A stretch of DNA of 64,000 nucleotides, taken from NCBI GenBank assembly GCA_963678675.1, contig OY783197.1:18825444-18889443 (forward strand), read 5' to 3'. The DNA is from Xiphydria camelus (lineage: Eukaryota; Arthropoda; Insecta; Hymenoptera; Xiphydriidae). Positions 46,594-59,720 of this stretch are shown piece after piece. Both the position numbers and the translations under genes were made by a program. Position 1 is the first letter of the stretch. The number at the start of each line of letters is the position of its first letter. The notes under the pieces were generated by a model. The model made no database searches. It was given only the letters and a program-made list of their open reading frames with translations, and had not been told where the DNA came from.

Positions 46594-49004
46594 TTGTTCT
46601 TCTCTTTCTTCATATATATATATCGTATAATTTATCTTCTCGCAAAGCGGTAGTAGCGTTTAACACACATTTAGAAGTTTCTTGAATATATATATAATAT
46701 GTATAAATACAAGAGGGGAAAGTTACGACTAAGAAAATGTACATCGATGATAATTGTTATGTATATATAGTACAATAAAAAAGCAGATAGTAATTGATGA
46801 TTCGAAATATCCTTATGTACATACGCAGGGAGGATGCGCTCCTCTTTGCGTATTTTATTTACCGAGTTACATTAAACTACATAACACCGGGTATGCCTCC
46901 AACACATACACGAGAGTTAGCTAATATAAAAAACATCGTTAGCTACTTACATTACACATCGTCACCTAATTTAAATGCTAATGATACATACAATACGTAC
47001 ACTTTAGTTTTACAGAATCGCGAATTACTGCAAATAAGAAACGGGCGTTTTTCACGGATCGATTCCTTTCGAAAACGGTATGTACACTGACCGCACACTC
47101 CGTCCACCGTGTATCCTCGTTGAATTGTCGGTTTAAATAAAGTAAAAAAGAAAGAACCGCGCGCTCAGGCGGAGGTATCGGCCGTCATTTGGAAGGAGAA
47201 CTACTATACACACATTGGTGCATATTTCATATACATATTTATATAAGCGACAAATACGAGGCCGATAAGTGCACCTGCGTGCGCTCTCGTCCCTAAATTG
47301 CAACGCGTAGCTATCGAGAATACACATGCAGATTTCCCTGAGACTGATTATAACGATTAAAACGTGTACACGCGGCGTCTAAATAAACACAGCGATAGCG
47401 AACGTTAAGGTGCGAAACTCGCAAAGAATTTCTTCAATGTCAAGCGCGTCGTTTTGTCAGGACCGACCCGAGTCTATGGAAACGAAACCGCGAAATGATA
47501 AAATAAGTACGTGGATCGATTCGTCGACGTGTAGACACCGACTCTTATTATCCGTCGATTCTTTCGATGCGCGCGGCTACGCGACAGCTGTATCCGACCG
47601 AGATCCACCGCTTAACTCTTCCCCCCGTCTCTTCAAACTGGTCGATTCCACGCCAAGCTACGTTCGACTCGCCGAATACCGACGGAAACCGCGTTCCTCC
47701 GTCGGTCCACGGTGCGACGATAATGTATACGTAATTAGGAGTTAAATTAGAACGGCTGGATACATTATTGCACAGAGAATATTACTCGATATTGCCGATG
47801 GACGTAATCGACCGCTCGGTCCAGACTCACATCAATCTAATTGCGCTATCAGTCCACCCGATAGAGTATTGACATGAAAACCATGCTCCGAATTGCACTT
47901 CCCAACTTATAAATGCCCTTCAAGCATCTAATCGCGACTTTATACAATTCAATTTAAACCGTCAAACCCAGACGCGTAATTCGATACAGCGTCGTCGATA
48001 AATACGAAACGATACGGAACGAGACCGAACGGAGCACGGCGACGTGGTAACGTCGATGATTTCATCGATATCTTCACGCTCTTGTCCTGTGCCACCGTAA
48101 CGATAACAGACCGTATTCGCGTAAGTCTAACGAATCGTGCTAACGCGAGGCGTGCTGCGAGGAGGTTCTTCGATGTCAGTCTCGTTGGAATTTCACTACG
48201 CGATGACGCCTCGTATCGGGCGGTTCTAATCTTTTACTTTAATCGTTACATCAGTTTGACCGCTTCGACTCTCGCGTTATACGCAAGATACAACAAATTC
48301 GCGATACCAATTTAAATGAGAAGACGCGCGATGATTTCTCCTCGTGGGAACGCCTCGCGTGTTCCTATTGTCATAGCGGCAGTTCTCTTCTAAAAGCGTT
48401 CGATTAAAATTCTTACTTAATTCAGCCGTCAGGCGTATTATTAAAATATCATCGACCTATGGATATATCTGCAATAAATACTCTAGTATAATGTCACAGA
48501 TTGCTGCTTTGTTAATCGCTCACACGTGTCCATTTCAAATATAATTCGAGATGCACGCTCTCTGTCCCCTTACGCGCTTTAATCGCGTCCGAATCGCGCA
48601 ATCGTCCTCGTTCGATTTAACCGCTCTCCTTCGATACGCGGATGAAATAAAATTGATGCACTCTCTCTCTTTGGCGAGGAGGAAAGTCTTCGAAGATTTC
48701 GCGACACGGCGGAGAAGCCCGTCCAACGTCGCGACACCGAAGAAAGTTACTCGCTCGATTCGCGTCGCGCTTCAATATTGCGCTCTCGGAAGTGTTTCGT
48801 AATCCGATCGCTACATCGCGCGTCTTAGTCTGTCGAGCTACGATTAGCCTGCCGCGTTCTCACTTGTCTCTCTCGTTTGACCGAAGCGTTGGGCGAGCTT
48901 CGGCTCTCGACTTTCTTGGACGAGGAGGTTTCCCCGTCCGCGGTTAACGACGACGATGTCGGTTTCTCCTGGAGGAGATCGAGTCCCCCCAGTAACCCCT
49001 CCTG

Positions 49005-52000
49005 TCACCTCAGACTTATCACCACTCGCTCGACGTTCAGCAGGGACTTGACCTTCTCGCTGTACTTGATGAGCGTCACCTTGGAACCGCGCACGTTGAT
49101 CCTCTCGCCGCCGCTGAGAATGTGGCAGCATCGCGACTGTTCCAAAAAGTCGGGCAGCTTCAGTTCCCTCATGACGTCCCGATGAGCCACCGCGGGCGGC
49201 CCCGCCGGTGCTTTTGGATTGATCTGTCGAAGCAGGGCATCGCGACTCTTCACGCGTAGCGCTGCCATGAGATCCTGCAGTAGGACCCACTTGTCGGGGT
49301 CGGTGGACAGGGTGAACAAAACCGGTAGATTGACGTCGCTCACTTCCATCTCGACTTCGTCCAATTCCGGTTCCGGACTGTCCATCGGTGGATCGTCGAG
49401 TGGATTGTAACCGGTTTCTTCGGGATCTGCAAAGCGGAGAGAGGACCGAGTTGAAATCACGAACGGAGCGATAGTGGATCGAACTGATCATCTGGATCTA
49501 CCCGACGGCACCATCGCTTACCGAAGATAGTTGCCGGACCGCCAAAGCTCCAGGGAGTGGAAGTGCGACCTTGAACGTCATCCAGGTGTCTTTCGAGCAA
49601 CGAGTACGCTTCCGTGTCCGCAGCCAACATCAGTGGAGTTTGTCCCGAATAAGTTGCCAGTAAAGGATCGGCACCATAGGAGAGCAAGAGGCGAACGAGC
49701 TCGATAGCACCGTTCTCCGCTGCCTCGTGAAGTGGCCTGTAATGCGATTCGTCGTGTAATGCAATTATGAACTAGATTAAAGAATCATTGGATAATTCCC
49801 GAGGATGCCCACCTTATGCCGCCGTTTGCGCTTTCACTGGCATTGGCTCCGTACGCGAGTAGGAGTTTTGCAATCTCAAGGTGACCTTTGGAGCACGCTT
49901 CGTGAAGAGGCGTGTATCCCGCGTTGTCCTTGGGACTCGGTGCGCTGTTGAGCTTCTCCAAGCAATAGGCCGTGACGTCCTGAAATCGACAGCAGAGCAA
50001 ATGATTAAGTGGATTCAACATCGCGCAACATTTAAAGAGCCGCAATCGAGTGCTCACCGTATAACCGAGTCTGGCGGCTCTGTGCAGAATGGTCTCACCG
50101 ACGCCCTTCTTGATCACCCAGGTTCTGATCTCCGTCTGAATATCGGCAACACACTCCGGATTGGGTCTGCTGAGTAAGGCTTGCTGTAAGGGTGAACGAT
50201 TTGGTTAATTGACCCCACGTATGATACGACTTACGAGAGGAAGAAGACTCGGTCGTTATACGTACTCTTCTTCTTTCCTTGGACAAGGCATCGTCCTTCT
50301 TCAGAGGCTTCTTTTTCTTGCGTATGTAGTCGAAACCGGAGCGGAATTTTCGTCTACTTGGTCTCATCTTCAATTTCTTCTTGCTAGGAGCTTCCGCCTC
50401 GTCGACAATGTCGGCTTCCTGCTCGTTGTTCTCAGTCTCTTGCCCGTCGTTCGCTTCCTCCGGAGCCTCTTCATCTTCCTCCTCCTCCTCTTCTTCCGCT
50501 TCCTTCTTGATGTTTTCCAATTTCTTTTCAGTCAGGGATTTCAGCAGATCCTTACGCTTCTTCGATATGAGCAGATGACGTCTTGAGTTGACAATGGCTC
50601 TGTGGCTCCTCAGGATTCCCGCGTTCCTCAATCGGGACACCACCTTCTGCTTCAAGGTGCGCGACGCTTTGCCGAGCGTTCCTTCGTGAGCTTCGTTCTG
50701 CGAATCGTCGTCCTGCGAAGTGTCGCCACCGCGGGTCTGCATGGGCGGCGCGGAGGCGGGTCTGTCTTCGCCGAAAACCTCCCTGATGGTCGCCTGCTTC
50801 TTCAATACCCTCGTCTCTGTCCTCGTGCGGCTCTTCAGCACCAGAGTCGAGAATTCGTTGGGCAGTGCGTGGTTGTTCTTGAAGGTATCGCGGAAGTTGT
50901 TGACAGTCTCCTTGCGGAAGTAACCGAGGAGGAAGGAGTCTGTAACCTTGATGGGCCTGGGTGACCTGTCGTTCTTCCCGGGCGATTTACCCTTGGATTT
51001 TGCGGCGGCCGTCTCGCTGGACATGAGTGAGGCGAGACTCGGCGTAGGCAGTAATTCGGGCTCGTTGCTGCCCTTGGGCAACACCTTGGCGCCCTTTTCA
51101 GTCTTCGGCTTCTTCTTCTGGTCCTTCTTGCTGCTGCCTACCTTCTGAGCCAGCAGATCGACGATGGAATTGTTCTCCGATCGCGACTGTCTCGTCATGG
51201 CTTTCGGCGGACAGGATACCGTCGTAGAGGAGGTGGCCTCTTCGTCCTCGATCTTGCTGCTGAGACCAGCGATGCTGAAGCTGCAATTCGATTCCAGATC
51301 GCTGTCGAGCAGTCTCTTTCTGGTCAGACACACGTCGGTACTGTCCATCGACACGGAAAGGGCTGGCGAACCGGGGTCCAGATCCGGCAAAGACGTGGAC
51401 AGTCTGTGGAAACGCGAGGGCTTGGATACGCTGATCAGTCTCGTGGGCATCCTCAATGACTTCTTGTAATCGTACACCTCCTCTTCCCATCCGGGCCTGA
51501 AATCGCTGCCGTCGCCGAACAGCGTCTTGGTTTTCGTCTTCTGCGAGGAGACGCCGCTTTTCGTCGCCGATGAACTCGACTTTGTCTCTTTCTCTTGCTT
51601 GGCCTTGTGGGGCGTCGTATCTCTCGAACGCAACTTCATACCCTCGCTCTCCACGACGGCGGCGGGTCGCTTTCGCGCTCGGAGTCTCTCGGCGACGGTG
51701 GAACCGTCTGCGCAATCCGAACTGGCGTCACTTTCTTCGCTGGAACTCTCGCTGCCGCTCGACGATTCCAGCTTGATTCTGCTGCCTCGGCGATCTCTTC
51801 TCTTCCTACATACGATTTCTTCCTCGCAATCGCTCTCCTCCTTTTTCGCCTTCTTCTTGGCAGCAGCTCGTTGTATCAGAGGGATCTCGTCGGAGGATTC
51901 GTCGTCGGATGTCTTCTCGGCTCGCTCTTCCTCTTTTTTTATCTTTGGCTCCTCCTGTTTTTCGGTCTTAACCTCCGCAACGGGTTCCGCCGGTTCTTTC

Positions 52001-55000
52001 TCCTTCTTGGCCGGCTCGGATTGCTCTTCCGCCGCGCGTTCGGGCGACTCCTCCTTAACCTCTATCGCGGGCTCCGCCACATCCTGAATCTCCTGCTTGA
52101 TATCTTCGGGTCTGATTGCCGGTTCGGGAACAACGTCGGGCTCCTTGAGGCTCTCGCTGTTAGTCGAAGCGATGCCATCGGGTTTCTTCCGTCGTCCACG
52201 TTTTTTCATAGCTTCGCCGCTGCGCAGTTGCTCCATGAATTTGTCACAGGTGGCCGTCCAGAAGGAGTCCACTTCCGTGATTTTGTCGTTCTCCTAGGGG
52301 CGAGAGAATTCGAGGCTTGTTCATTGATTGACGTATCGTGCGATACAGTTTATTACTTTATGAATTGACATTGATACGATATTTGAAACTACTTCAGGAC
52401 ATATTGATAAAGGTCAAAACGCATTAAACTCACTTTCAACTCTATTTTCACGAGGTCCATCGAAGACGTCATCCCGTACATCGCGTCGTTGAGTGGCACG
52501 GGTGGTTGAACTTTCGACAGCTGCTTCCTGTCCCTCCGCATTTCTTCCAACGTCTGTCTCTCCAATACCGGCATCTCACCCTCCGAGTCGCTCTCCCTGA
52601 AGTCGAAGACCGACGTCTCCGAGGAACTTCGAAATCCGCTGACCCGCGGCGGAACTACCGACGGCACCGCGGGAGCTGACACGGGTATCGACGCAGCGAT
52701 CGGCATATTCTCTTCCTCGGTTCTCGAAAACAGCCGTCTCCTCAGCGGCAGATATGCTATCTTCTCGCGCGTCAATTTCGGAGGGCTGCCGGTGGACGAG
52801 CCGGATTGCGGTGTAGAGGTCGAAGCTGCACTTTCGACATCTGCAAGTTGCGCAGGTCTTGCTACATTACGACGAAACATCGTAGAAAGCACTAGAAAGT
52901 GATCTAGTTCGCGGATGTATTTGAATTTGCGATTCACTTGGGAACAAGAAACTTACCTTTTGGTGTAGCGGATATTTCCTGCGTTGGTACCGTCGTCGGC
53001 TTCGCGAGGAACTGTCCAGTCCCAACCTTCGAATTAAAGAGACGATTATTTAATTTTACGTTTTTTTCTCGATCTACGGACGGGGAACATTTTCAATCTC
53101 CTCGTCGACTTAGGCTAGATGAGAAATTGAGATTCAGAACGAACCTGTTTCAATTCAGCCTTCGTTCTAATCTTAGCCGCCAGTAGTGCCGCGAAGCCGT
53201 CATCCTTATCCCTGTGGATCTGATTTTCGATACCTCTGGGTCCCAAGAGAGCCTCTTTGCCAGGTAACGTGGCGGAAGAGTTCACTCTGGAGCCGTAGAG
53301 GCTGCGAGGTGCCTCCTGGGTGATGGAATCGACTGCTCTGGGCATGTGGAACTTATAATGCGGGGGTGTGTTACTGTTGCGCTCGAGAAGACTCGCTGCG
53401 GTAAAAGGCGATAGATTGTGTCTGCCTATATTCGTTTTCGGCTCGACGGGTGCGACGACCTGAACGAAGACATGCAATTATTAGACGACGTGACAATAAA
53501 TTATTAGTCTCTCCCGCGAGTGATATTCCGAGTTCCAAATATATCCGAACGTGGCTGTGTAAACGTCGTAATACTCACTTTGTTCTGGAAGCTCTGCTGA
53601 TTGTGATTGACAACGATGGGCTGCTGGCTATTCAGCTGCTCTTCCCTCTGTTGCTTGTTTTCCAGACTATTCCTCAACAAACTGAGCACCCTCTTATCCG
53701 CCCCGGTGTTATTCTGCTGATCGATTGGTTGACCGTGACTCGACGCGGTCCTCTGGCTCTGCCCACGGTACGCGGGATGATAAATCTGTTGACTGCCCGA
53801 CGCTTGCGGTGGCAACGGTCCGTGGTAAAGGTTCGCGGACTTGGACCCCGGATGACCGTACAAGGGAGAGGTCCGCACGGGTACCTTCGAATCGGGATAG
53901 CTCCTCTTATCACAGTAGGGTTGGTACCTCGCGAGCGGTTCCGACGAGGAGTAGGCGTTCTCGGGTCTTTGGTCGTAGCCGGCGTTGATCGCACCGCCGC
54001 CGTTGGGTATGGGGCCGGGTAAGCTCATCTCATGCCGTTGCTGTTGTTCGTGAAGGGCTCGAGCGGTGGACAGTCTCTGTTCTATTTGCTGATCGATGGT
54101 GAGTCTCCAAGTGTCTAAGCGGGGTTGTTTGCTCGGTCCGCCGCCGTAAGTCGCTTCGGTCGTCGGCCTCTTCGCGGCGGGACGATCTCGTTGATGGCCG
54201 ATCGGCATCTGGGACTGTTTGTTCCTCTCCATGTAATATTTCGACGGATCCTGATACTGGTAATCATCCTGTATCGGCATGGCGGCGTTTCTCGTCGGAT
54301 CTACCACGGGATACCTCGATCTCGAAGCGGCGTTGCCGACACTGTTGTTCGGATGGTACGGCGCTTGTGGCAGAGCGCTCTTCTTGAACGTCGACATGTT
54401 CGGGAGCGGCGTTGTATTGGGATGAGACGGCGGCAGTACCGACGAGGCCGGCGCGTAGAGCTGCTGAGCGTTGTTCCTGCGTAGCGCGTTGTCGTGATGG
54501 TGACTCGAGTGGTGAAGGGGCGTCGTGTTGAAGTCCGGAAGGAAGTCGACCTTCGGCGCGCAGACCGTCTGAGGCGCGGAGGGGCGAACGCAGGAAACAG
54601 GATTCCTGGCACCGTTCGCGTTTCTCTGGCCGTCGAAGCTCGGATAGGACGAGGCGGTCGGTAGAGGCGGCGGTTGCACGGGCGGCAGCATCGATGATCT
54701 GACGCTACCGTTGCTCCTGGAAGGCGCGGGCGAGGAGTTGGAACTGCTGACCTGGTGCTGCTTGTCCGGCGTGCATCCACCGCCGTCGAGGTCGTCCTGC
54801 GCCGTCGAATCGGCCGGCGTCTTGACGGTCTTCACCGATAGATCGAGAGGCGATTCCCGCCGTCTGACGCTGGGGGCTCCTCCGTTCGCCTGATGGTGAG
54901 GTGGAGGAGCGGGTGGAGGGGCAGGAGGATTCGTGGTCATGGCGACTGCCCCGGAGGGCTGAACCCCAGAAGACGAGTTGGCGTAAGAAGACGAGGAAGA

Positions 55001-57586
55001 GGAGGAGGAGGAGGAGGAGGGGGCGGATCCCGCGGAAGGGTATTCCTTGTACCCCGAAACGTAACTCTCGCCGATCGAATGATGCACATTGGGATAGTTA
55101 CCCGCCGAGCGGGGATTGGCGGGACTGGAAGACGCTGGGTAGGCGCCGTGCATCGGGACCGACGGTCTGGTCGCGCCGATCGACGTGACCGTCGTGCTGG
55201 CCGAGGCCGAGACGGCGGACGACGAAGAGGTGGTGGAATTGCTCGAGTTGTGGTGGCTCGGCGCCACAGTCGTGGCGTATTGCGGGTAGCCGTGCTGCTG
55301 GTGGCTCATGTACCTGCGATAGGACGTCGAGGAGTTGGCGACCGTCGCCGTACGTCCGTTGATGGGCATCATGACGTGATTCGCGGAAGTGGCGACAGGC
55401 AGATGATAGTGCGACGATCGCAGCGGCTGAGGGGGAACGGTGGAGAGAGACGCCACCGCGGGAGAACCCTTTCCGGCGGTGGAGTGCGTCCGCGAACGCT
55501 GTATCGGCTGGGCCTTGGTGAGCGGTTCCCCGCGCGAACTCCTGTTGGAATGGTAGGAGGACAGGGCCGCGATGGGCGGCAAGTTGTGCGTGTTGGTACT
55601 CCTCTGCGGCACCAGGGAGGGATGATAAGCCCCGTAAGACGCGACGGACTCCACCGAGCTCCTCTTCGCATCGGCCGCGCCGTTGTAGGTCATCGGCTTC
55701 GAGGGGTGACTCGGGTAATTGTTATTGCCGCCACCGTTGTTCACCGGACTGGGTGGTTGCATGCTCGGGTGTTGACCCGGGTACACCTGAGCTCTGTTCG
55801 GCGGCTGCGAGTAGTAGGCACCCGCCTGCGCGGGGTTCTTCTGGAAGGAATGGTAGGATTGTGGCGGCTGCGGGGAATAGTGACCGGCGTACGTGACGCC
55901 CGCGCCCTGATAGTGTTGCGCCTGGGACGGCGCGGGCGGCGTGGGATGGTAGGAATGGCCCGTGGACCTGGGCGAGGGTGGCGGATACGTCGGCGAGTGC
56001 GGCTGGAAGGTGTTGTGGGGCGAGGGTGTGTGATGCGGCGAAGGTGTGTGATGCGGCGAAGGTGTGTGATGCGGAGAGGGATGCGCGGGGGGATTGTGCA
56101 GAGTGGACACGTGGGGTGACTGTCGATGAGGCGAGGGTAGCGGGGGACAGTGATGATGATTCGGCGGCTCGTGGTAGTTCGAGGTGGACGAAGACGCCGA
56201 GGACGAAGTCAATACGGGCGGCGGCATCTGCGAGGTCGCCGCCTGCGCGGGATTGTTGTGATTCGCCGAGTTCGGGTTCGAGGATGAAGTCGAGGAGGGC
56301 GAGGAAGATGACGACACGTGAGGCGGATGCGCACGGGGTGGATAAGGGTTGGGATTGAGCGGATGGTGGGGCGACGGGTTGACTCGACCGTGATTCGACT
56401 GGGGGGAGGGCGCCTGGGGATGCTGCTGCGGTGATGGAATGTGCGCCGGAAGGTTGTGAGGCGAGGAAGGAATGTGACTCGAGGACGAAGTGCTACCGTG
56501 ACGCGGACTGTCGCCGGGATTGTTGGCGGAAGTGGAGGAGGAAGGTCGCGACGATCCGTCCGCGGAATGCGATAGGGACGAGGACACGACGACGCCGTTG
56601 TTGCGCGGATGCGTCGACGACGACGTGGTGTGGTGACCCGAAGCGTGGTGACAAGCCGAGGCGGGGTTCTGCGCGTAGGGTGACGGCGCGTAGACGCTCG
56701 GCACGCGCTGGTCGGCGTGACCCTGAGACATGATCGGTACGGCGGAAGGCGTGCTGATGGCGACGCTCCGCTCGGCGGAGGTAGCGGGTCCGGTCGGCGG
56801 TTGTTGCACGGAGTTGACGGCGTTGGGCGCAGGTACGTTCACCGCCAACTGATACGTCGCGCTTTGCGTCAGTGGCAGGGGAGTGCTCTTCGTTATATCC
56901 GGATGATGATAGCGCGGATAGTATTGGGTCCTCTGCGCGGCGACCATGGGAGGGGCGCGTTCGGCGGTTTGGTAGCTGGCGGCTTGGGAGGTGAGTATCT
57001 CCGCGGTGGAGTAGGCGGTCCTGGAGACGTTGTTCAGCTGCTGGTAGACCGGCGGCGGGGAATGTGACGACTTGGGCGGCTGCAGCTGGTGGAGGAACTG
57101 CGGGGAGGCTGACGCTCGCTCGTTGCCGGGTTGCTTGTGAATCGGTTGGTGCTGATGTTGGCCCGAGGGCCGCATCTCCGTCAGGGTCGTCGACGTCGAC
57201 GAGGCGTCCAGGGCGGACGAGGGACCGTCTCCGGGCCTCGTGTCGGGCACCTCGACTCTGGTGGGTCGCGGTGGATAGGGCTCGACCGGTCGCAGTTCGT
57301 TCGGTCCCGGTGGGTTCCAATAGGCGTTAGAATCGGCGGCGCTCTCCTCCGCCGACCTGGTGGCGTCCGCGTATCGCGCCGCCTCTTGCGGGAGGCTCGT
57401 CGTCGGCACCGTGGGCGCGGCCGACGTTGTCGCGCTGGCGTTGCCATGTCCGTACGCCGTGGACGAGGACGTGGATGTCGCGACGAGGTTATCCGCGGAG
57501 GCGCTCGTCCCGGACGCGCTTGGCACCGGCAGTCCTTGGAAGTACTGGCGAGCCCCCTCCAACACGTTCGTGAAGCTCACATCCAT
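49005..57586 (-). CDS. BCOR: BCL-6 corepressor (BCOR) homologue, PRC1.1 subunit
   Basis: Eight coding exons give about 2,594 aa: 57586-53579 (acceptor at 57604), 53459-53145, 53026-52957, 52840-52434, 52293-50235, 50179-50058, 49979-49813, 49736-49522 and 49426-49005, the last three carrying the C-terminal domains. The first 1,336 codons are a single low-complexity exon rich in Ser, Pro, His and Gln. The middle exon is rich in Glu and Lys with nuclear-type basic clusters. The C terminus holds ankyrin repeats ([66 protein letters not shown]) and then a PUFD-type region ([19 protein letters not shown]...) that in BCOR/BCORL1 binds the PCGF1 RAWUL domain. Known role: scaffold of PRC1.1, which ubiquitinates H2A. 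The acceptor at 50180 (CAGCAAG) is chosen because only it keeps the frame; the stronger CAG just upstream shifts it. That junction is the least certain. Confidence 0.85.
56012..56080 (-). repeat. In-frame 18 bp tandem repeat in BCOR
   Basis: Three to four 18 bp units encode HHTPSP repeated in the low-complexity first exon. Lengths divisible by three keep the frame, so copy number may vary between individuals. Confidence 0.8.
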
Positions 57587-57868
57587 GTCCCGCCGACTGC
57601 TGATCTGTAACACGAAGAGAGGAAGGACTTGTATTAGATTACCGTATGCACCCCGAGAGAAAATAGGGTAGTCAAATCAACCATAATTGCACAAGATTGA
57701 ATTTTCCTTGTTATAATACTAGTAACATATTTAGGATTAAACAGATCGTGAATACAATCGATATAATTTGTATTGCATGTTATAGTAACAACGGGTTTGT
57801 AGTTTATGATTGCCACGCACCAATGGTTGAATTAATCACGAATGTAGACCAATAATTTTACTGTATGG

Positions 57869-57945
57869 TACACGGAAAAGAATGATTTTGCAACTTTAAC
57901 AAAACTAGGTTTAAGTATAGCAGAGTTCTTTTAACCAGATATTTC
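57869..57945 (+). mobile_element. Partial MITE family C copy
   Basis: TACACGGAAAAGAATGATTT followed by TGCAACTTTAACAAAACTAGG resembles the inverted right end of the 43.8-44.1 kb element. The other end was not found. Confidence 0.4.
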
Positions 57946-59210
57946 TATGAATGTAGGTATTCCATTGAAGCAAAATCTATACGAATTAAGCATAGTCGTA
58001 TGTGGATATGAGAATAGTCTTACGATTAAAGAAAGATCGGAGGAAGTATTCGAATTCGATCCGACGGAACGAAGAGGAGGAGAAGGAGGAGGAGGAAGGG
58101 GTTAATTAGACGAGTGATCGCGCTTAATCGAGGGCGATTACCGCTCTCCCAACTGTAGCCGGCTAATGAGCTCGTTCGGAATTGACGTCTATATAACGTT
58201 GAACGAAGTGTAAATTAAGAATAAGAAGCTTTTCTACGTAGTGATTGATTGTAGAAGAAAACATATGTATGCTGTATATATATTTAAAAGAAATATATTT
58301 AATCCTAGGAATACCAATCTGCATTTCGAATGGAAACAATGATAATCCGTAACAACCAATAACATTTATTAACGGTACAACGATTGATCGGGTTATGCTT
58401 TACATCGGAGAAAAGTATCGGGCGTAACCATCGCATCAATTATTACGTCGTTATTACGCGGAGAATGGATGTGCAGCGGTACGAATTTTAACGCATGATT
58501 TGTATTCATAATAGCCGCATTGCTCGATATTGAAATTGAAATTAATCCGACGTCATTCACGTTATTTACACAGGCAATCGTTTCATTCTCGTCGCTCGTC
58601 GACTGCCATAACAATGAGCTATAAATTGTAATGCTCTTGCCTTCGAATAACTTTAATTTCGATGCAAAATTTATTTCGAGATAAACGAGGACGAAATCGC
58701 GAGCGAAAAACTAGTAAAACCGTAAGTATTGTATTTGTCGTGGCTATAAATTCAATATTTCCTCAATTGTCAATGACAATAAAAAATTGCTCAAATAACT
58801 CAATGCACTTCCCGACGTCTCTCTCATCGTTCAAACGCGCCGCCGGACGAGAAAGTTACGAACCGATTCAAAAGTCGGTCGACGTTGGGAAAGCTATGGG
58901 TCGAGGCAGGTTCGAAAACTGTCTCGCGCAAAGAGACATCGTCGTAGGGAGCGAGAGTGGTTCGGACGGTCGAAAGCAGCGAGGGGGCATTAATCTTCAT
59001 TGCCTCGTATTTGTCTGTTGCGCACACGTGGAGCCCCTCCGCCTCCCGGTCGTCCCGATACGTGTCACTCCGTCTAGCGCTTCACATGCCCGAATCTCGC
59101 GTTATTAATCTCGTCACTCGCGCGCTCGGCGAATGACGTAAGATCGCTCAACGCGACGACGGGTCGATCGATTCTCCCCAGCACGAGGGAGGTGAACGAC
59201 TCGAGGGACT

Positions 59211-59406
59211 CCCAGACAACACAGTCCAAAAAGTCGTCTTGAAGTCATCCGTAGGCAGTCTGATGTCTCGCTTCTTGTTAACTCTGATTTCATGTTATCA
59301 AAAAGATTACTGTTGGATAACTCGAAATTTAAGTTGTACAAAAAAATAACACATTAGACTGCCTACGGATGATTCAAAGACAGCTTTCTAGCTTGTGCTG
59401 TCTGGG
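59211..59406. mobile_element. 196 bp MITE with ~50 bp arms ending CCCAGACA
   Basis: It starts CCCAGACAACACAGTCC and ends GCTTGTGCTGTCTGGG. Inner arms carry TCATCCGTAGGCAGTCT and AGACTGCCTACGGATGA as a perfect pair. No open frame and no clear target duplication were seen. Confidence 0.75.
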
Positions 59407-59427
59407 CCGATTTAGCCGATTCTCTTA

Positions 59428-59720
59428 AGGCCTCCATAGACGTGCAATATTATTGCACAATATTGATTGTACAATATATCGTAGGCTGTCCATAGACGTT
59501 CAATATTATTGCGCAATATTGGGGTTTGTGCAATATAATTGATCGTGTGTATTTAGTATTGAAGGTTCTACATTTGTAAAACCCACCTTAAAAGTTCGAT
59601 TTGTCTTGCACAATATATTGTACAATATATTGTACAACCCTTCAATACTAAATACACACGATCAATTATATTGCACAAACCCAAATATCGTGCAATAATA
59701 TTGCACGTCTATGGAGGCCT
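59428..59720. mobile_element. 293 bp MITE with TTA target duplication (PIF/Harbinger-like)
   Basis: The ends AGGCCTCCATAGACGTGCAA and TTGCACGTCTATGGAGGCCT are perfect reverse complements, flanked on both sides by TTA. A second, inner pair of about 44 bp (TGTGCAATATAATTGATCGT and beyond) is also perfect, and a subterminal copy of TCCATAGACGT occurs inside the left arm. A 3 bp TTA duplication fits the PIF/Harbinger class. Confidence 0.8.

Larger units (their letters stand above)
44229..49004. other. Intergenic DNA and probable 3' UTR of BCOR
   Basis: No gene is supported. The right-hand part, roughly 46.8-49.0 kb, is CpG-rich and lies directly downstream of the BCOR stop on the minus strand, so it probably includes a long 3' UTR. 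A TTTATT near 46855 would be an AATAAA signal on that strand. AT microsatellites occur near 46575-46690. Confidence 0.35.

Noticed and set aside
48844..49491. Minus-strand 215-codon open frame overlapping the BCOR PUFD exon
   Set aside because: It is in the wrong frame, Arg/Ser-rich without homology, while the alternative frame encodes the conserved PUFD region.
54893..56119. Long plus-strand open frame of 408 codons rich in Arg and Gly
   Set aside because: It is the antisense shadow of the BCOR low-complexity exon, whose frame, splice sites and conserved C terminus are supported.
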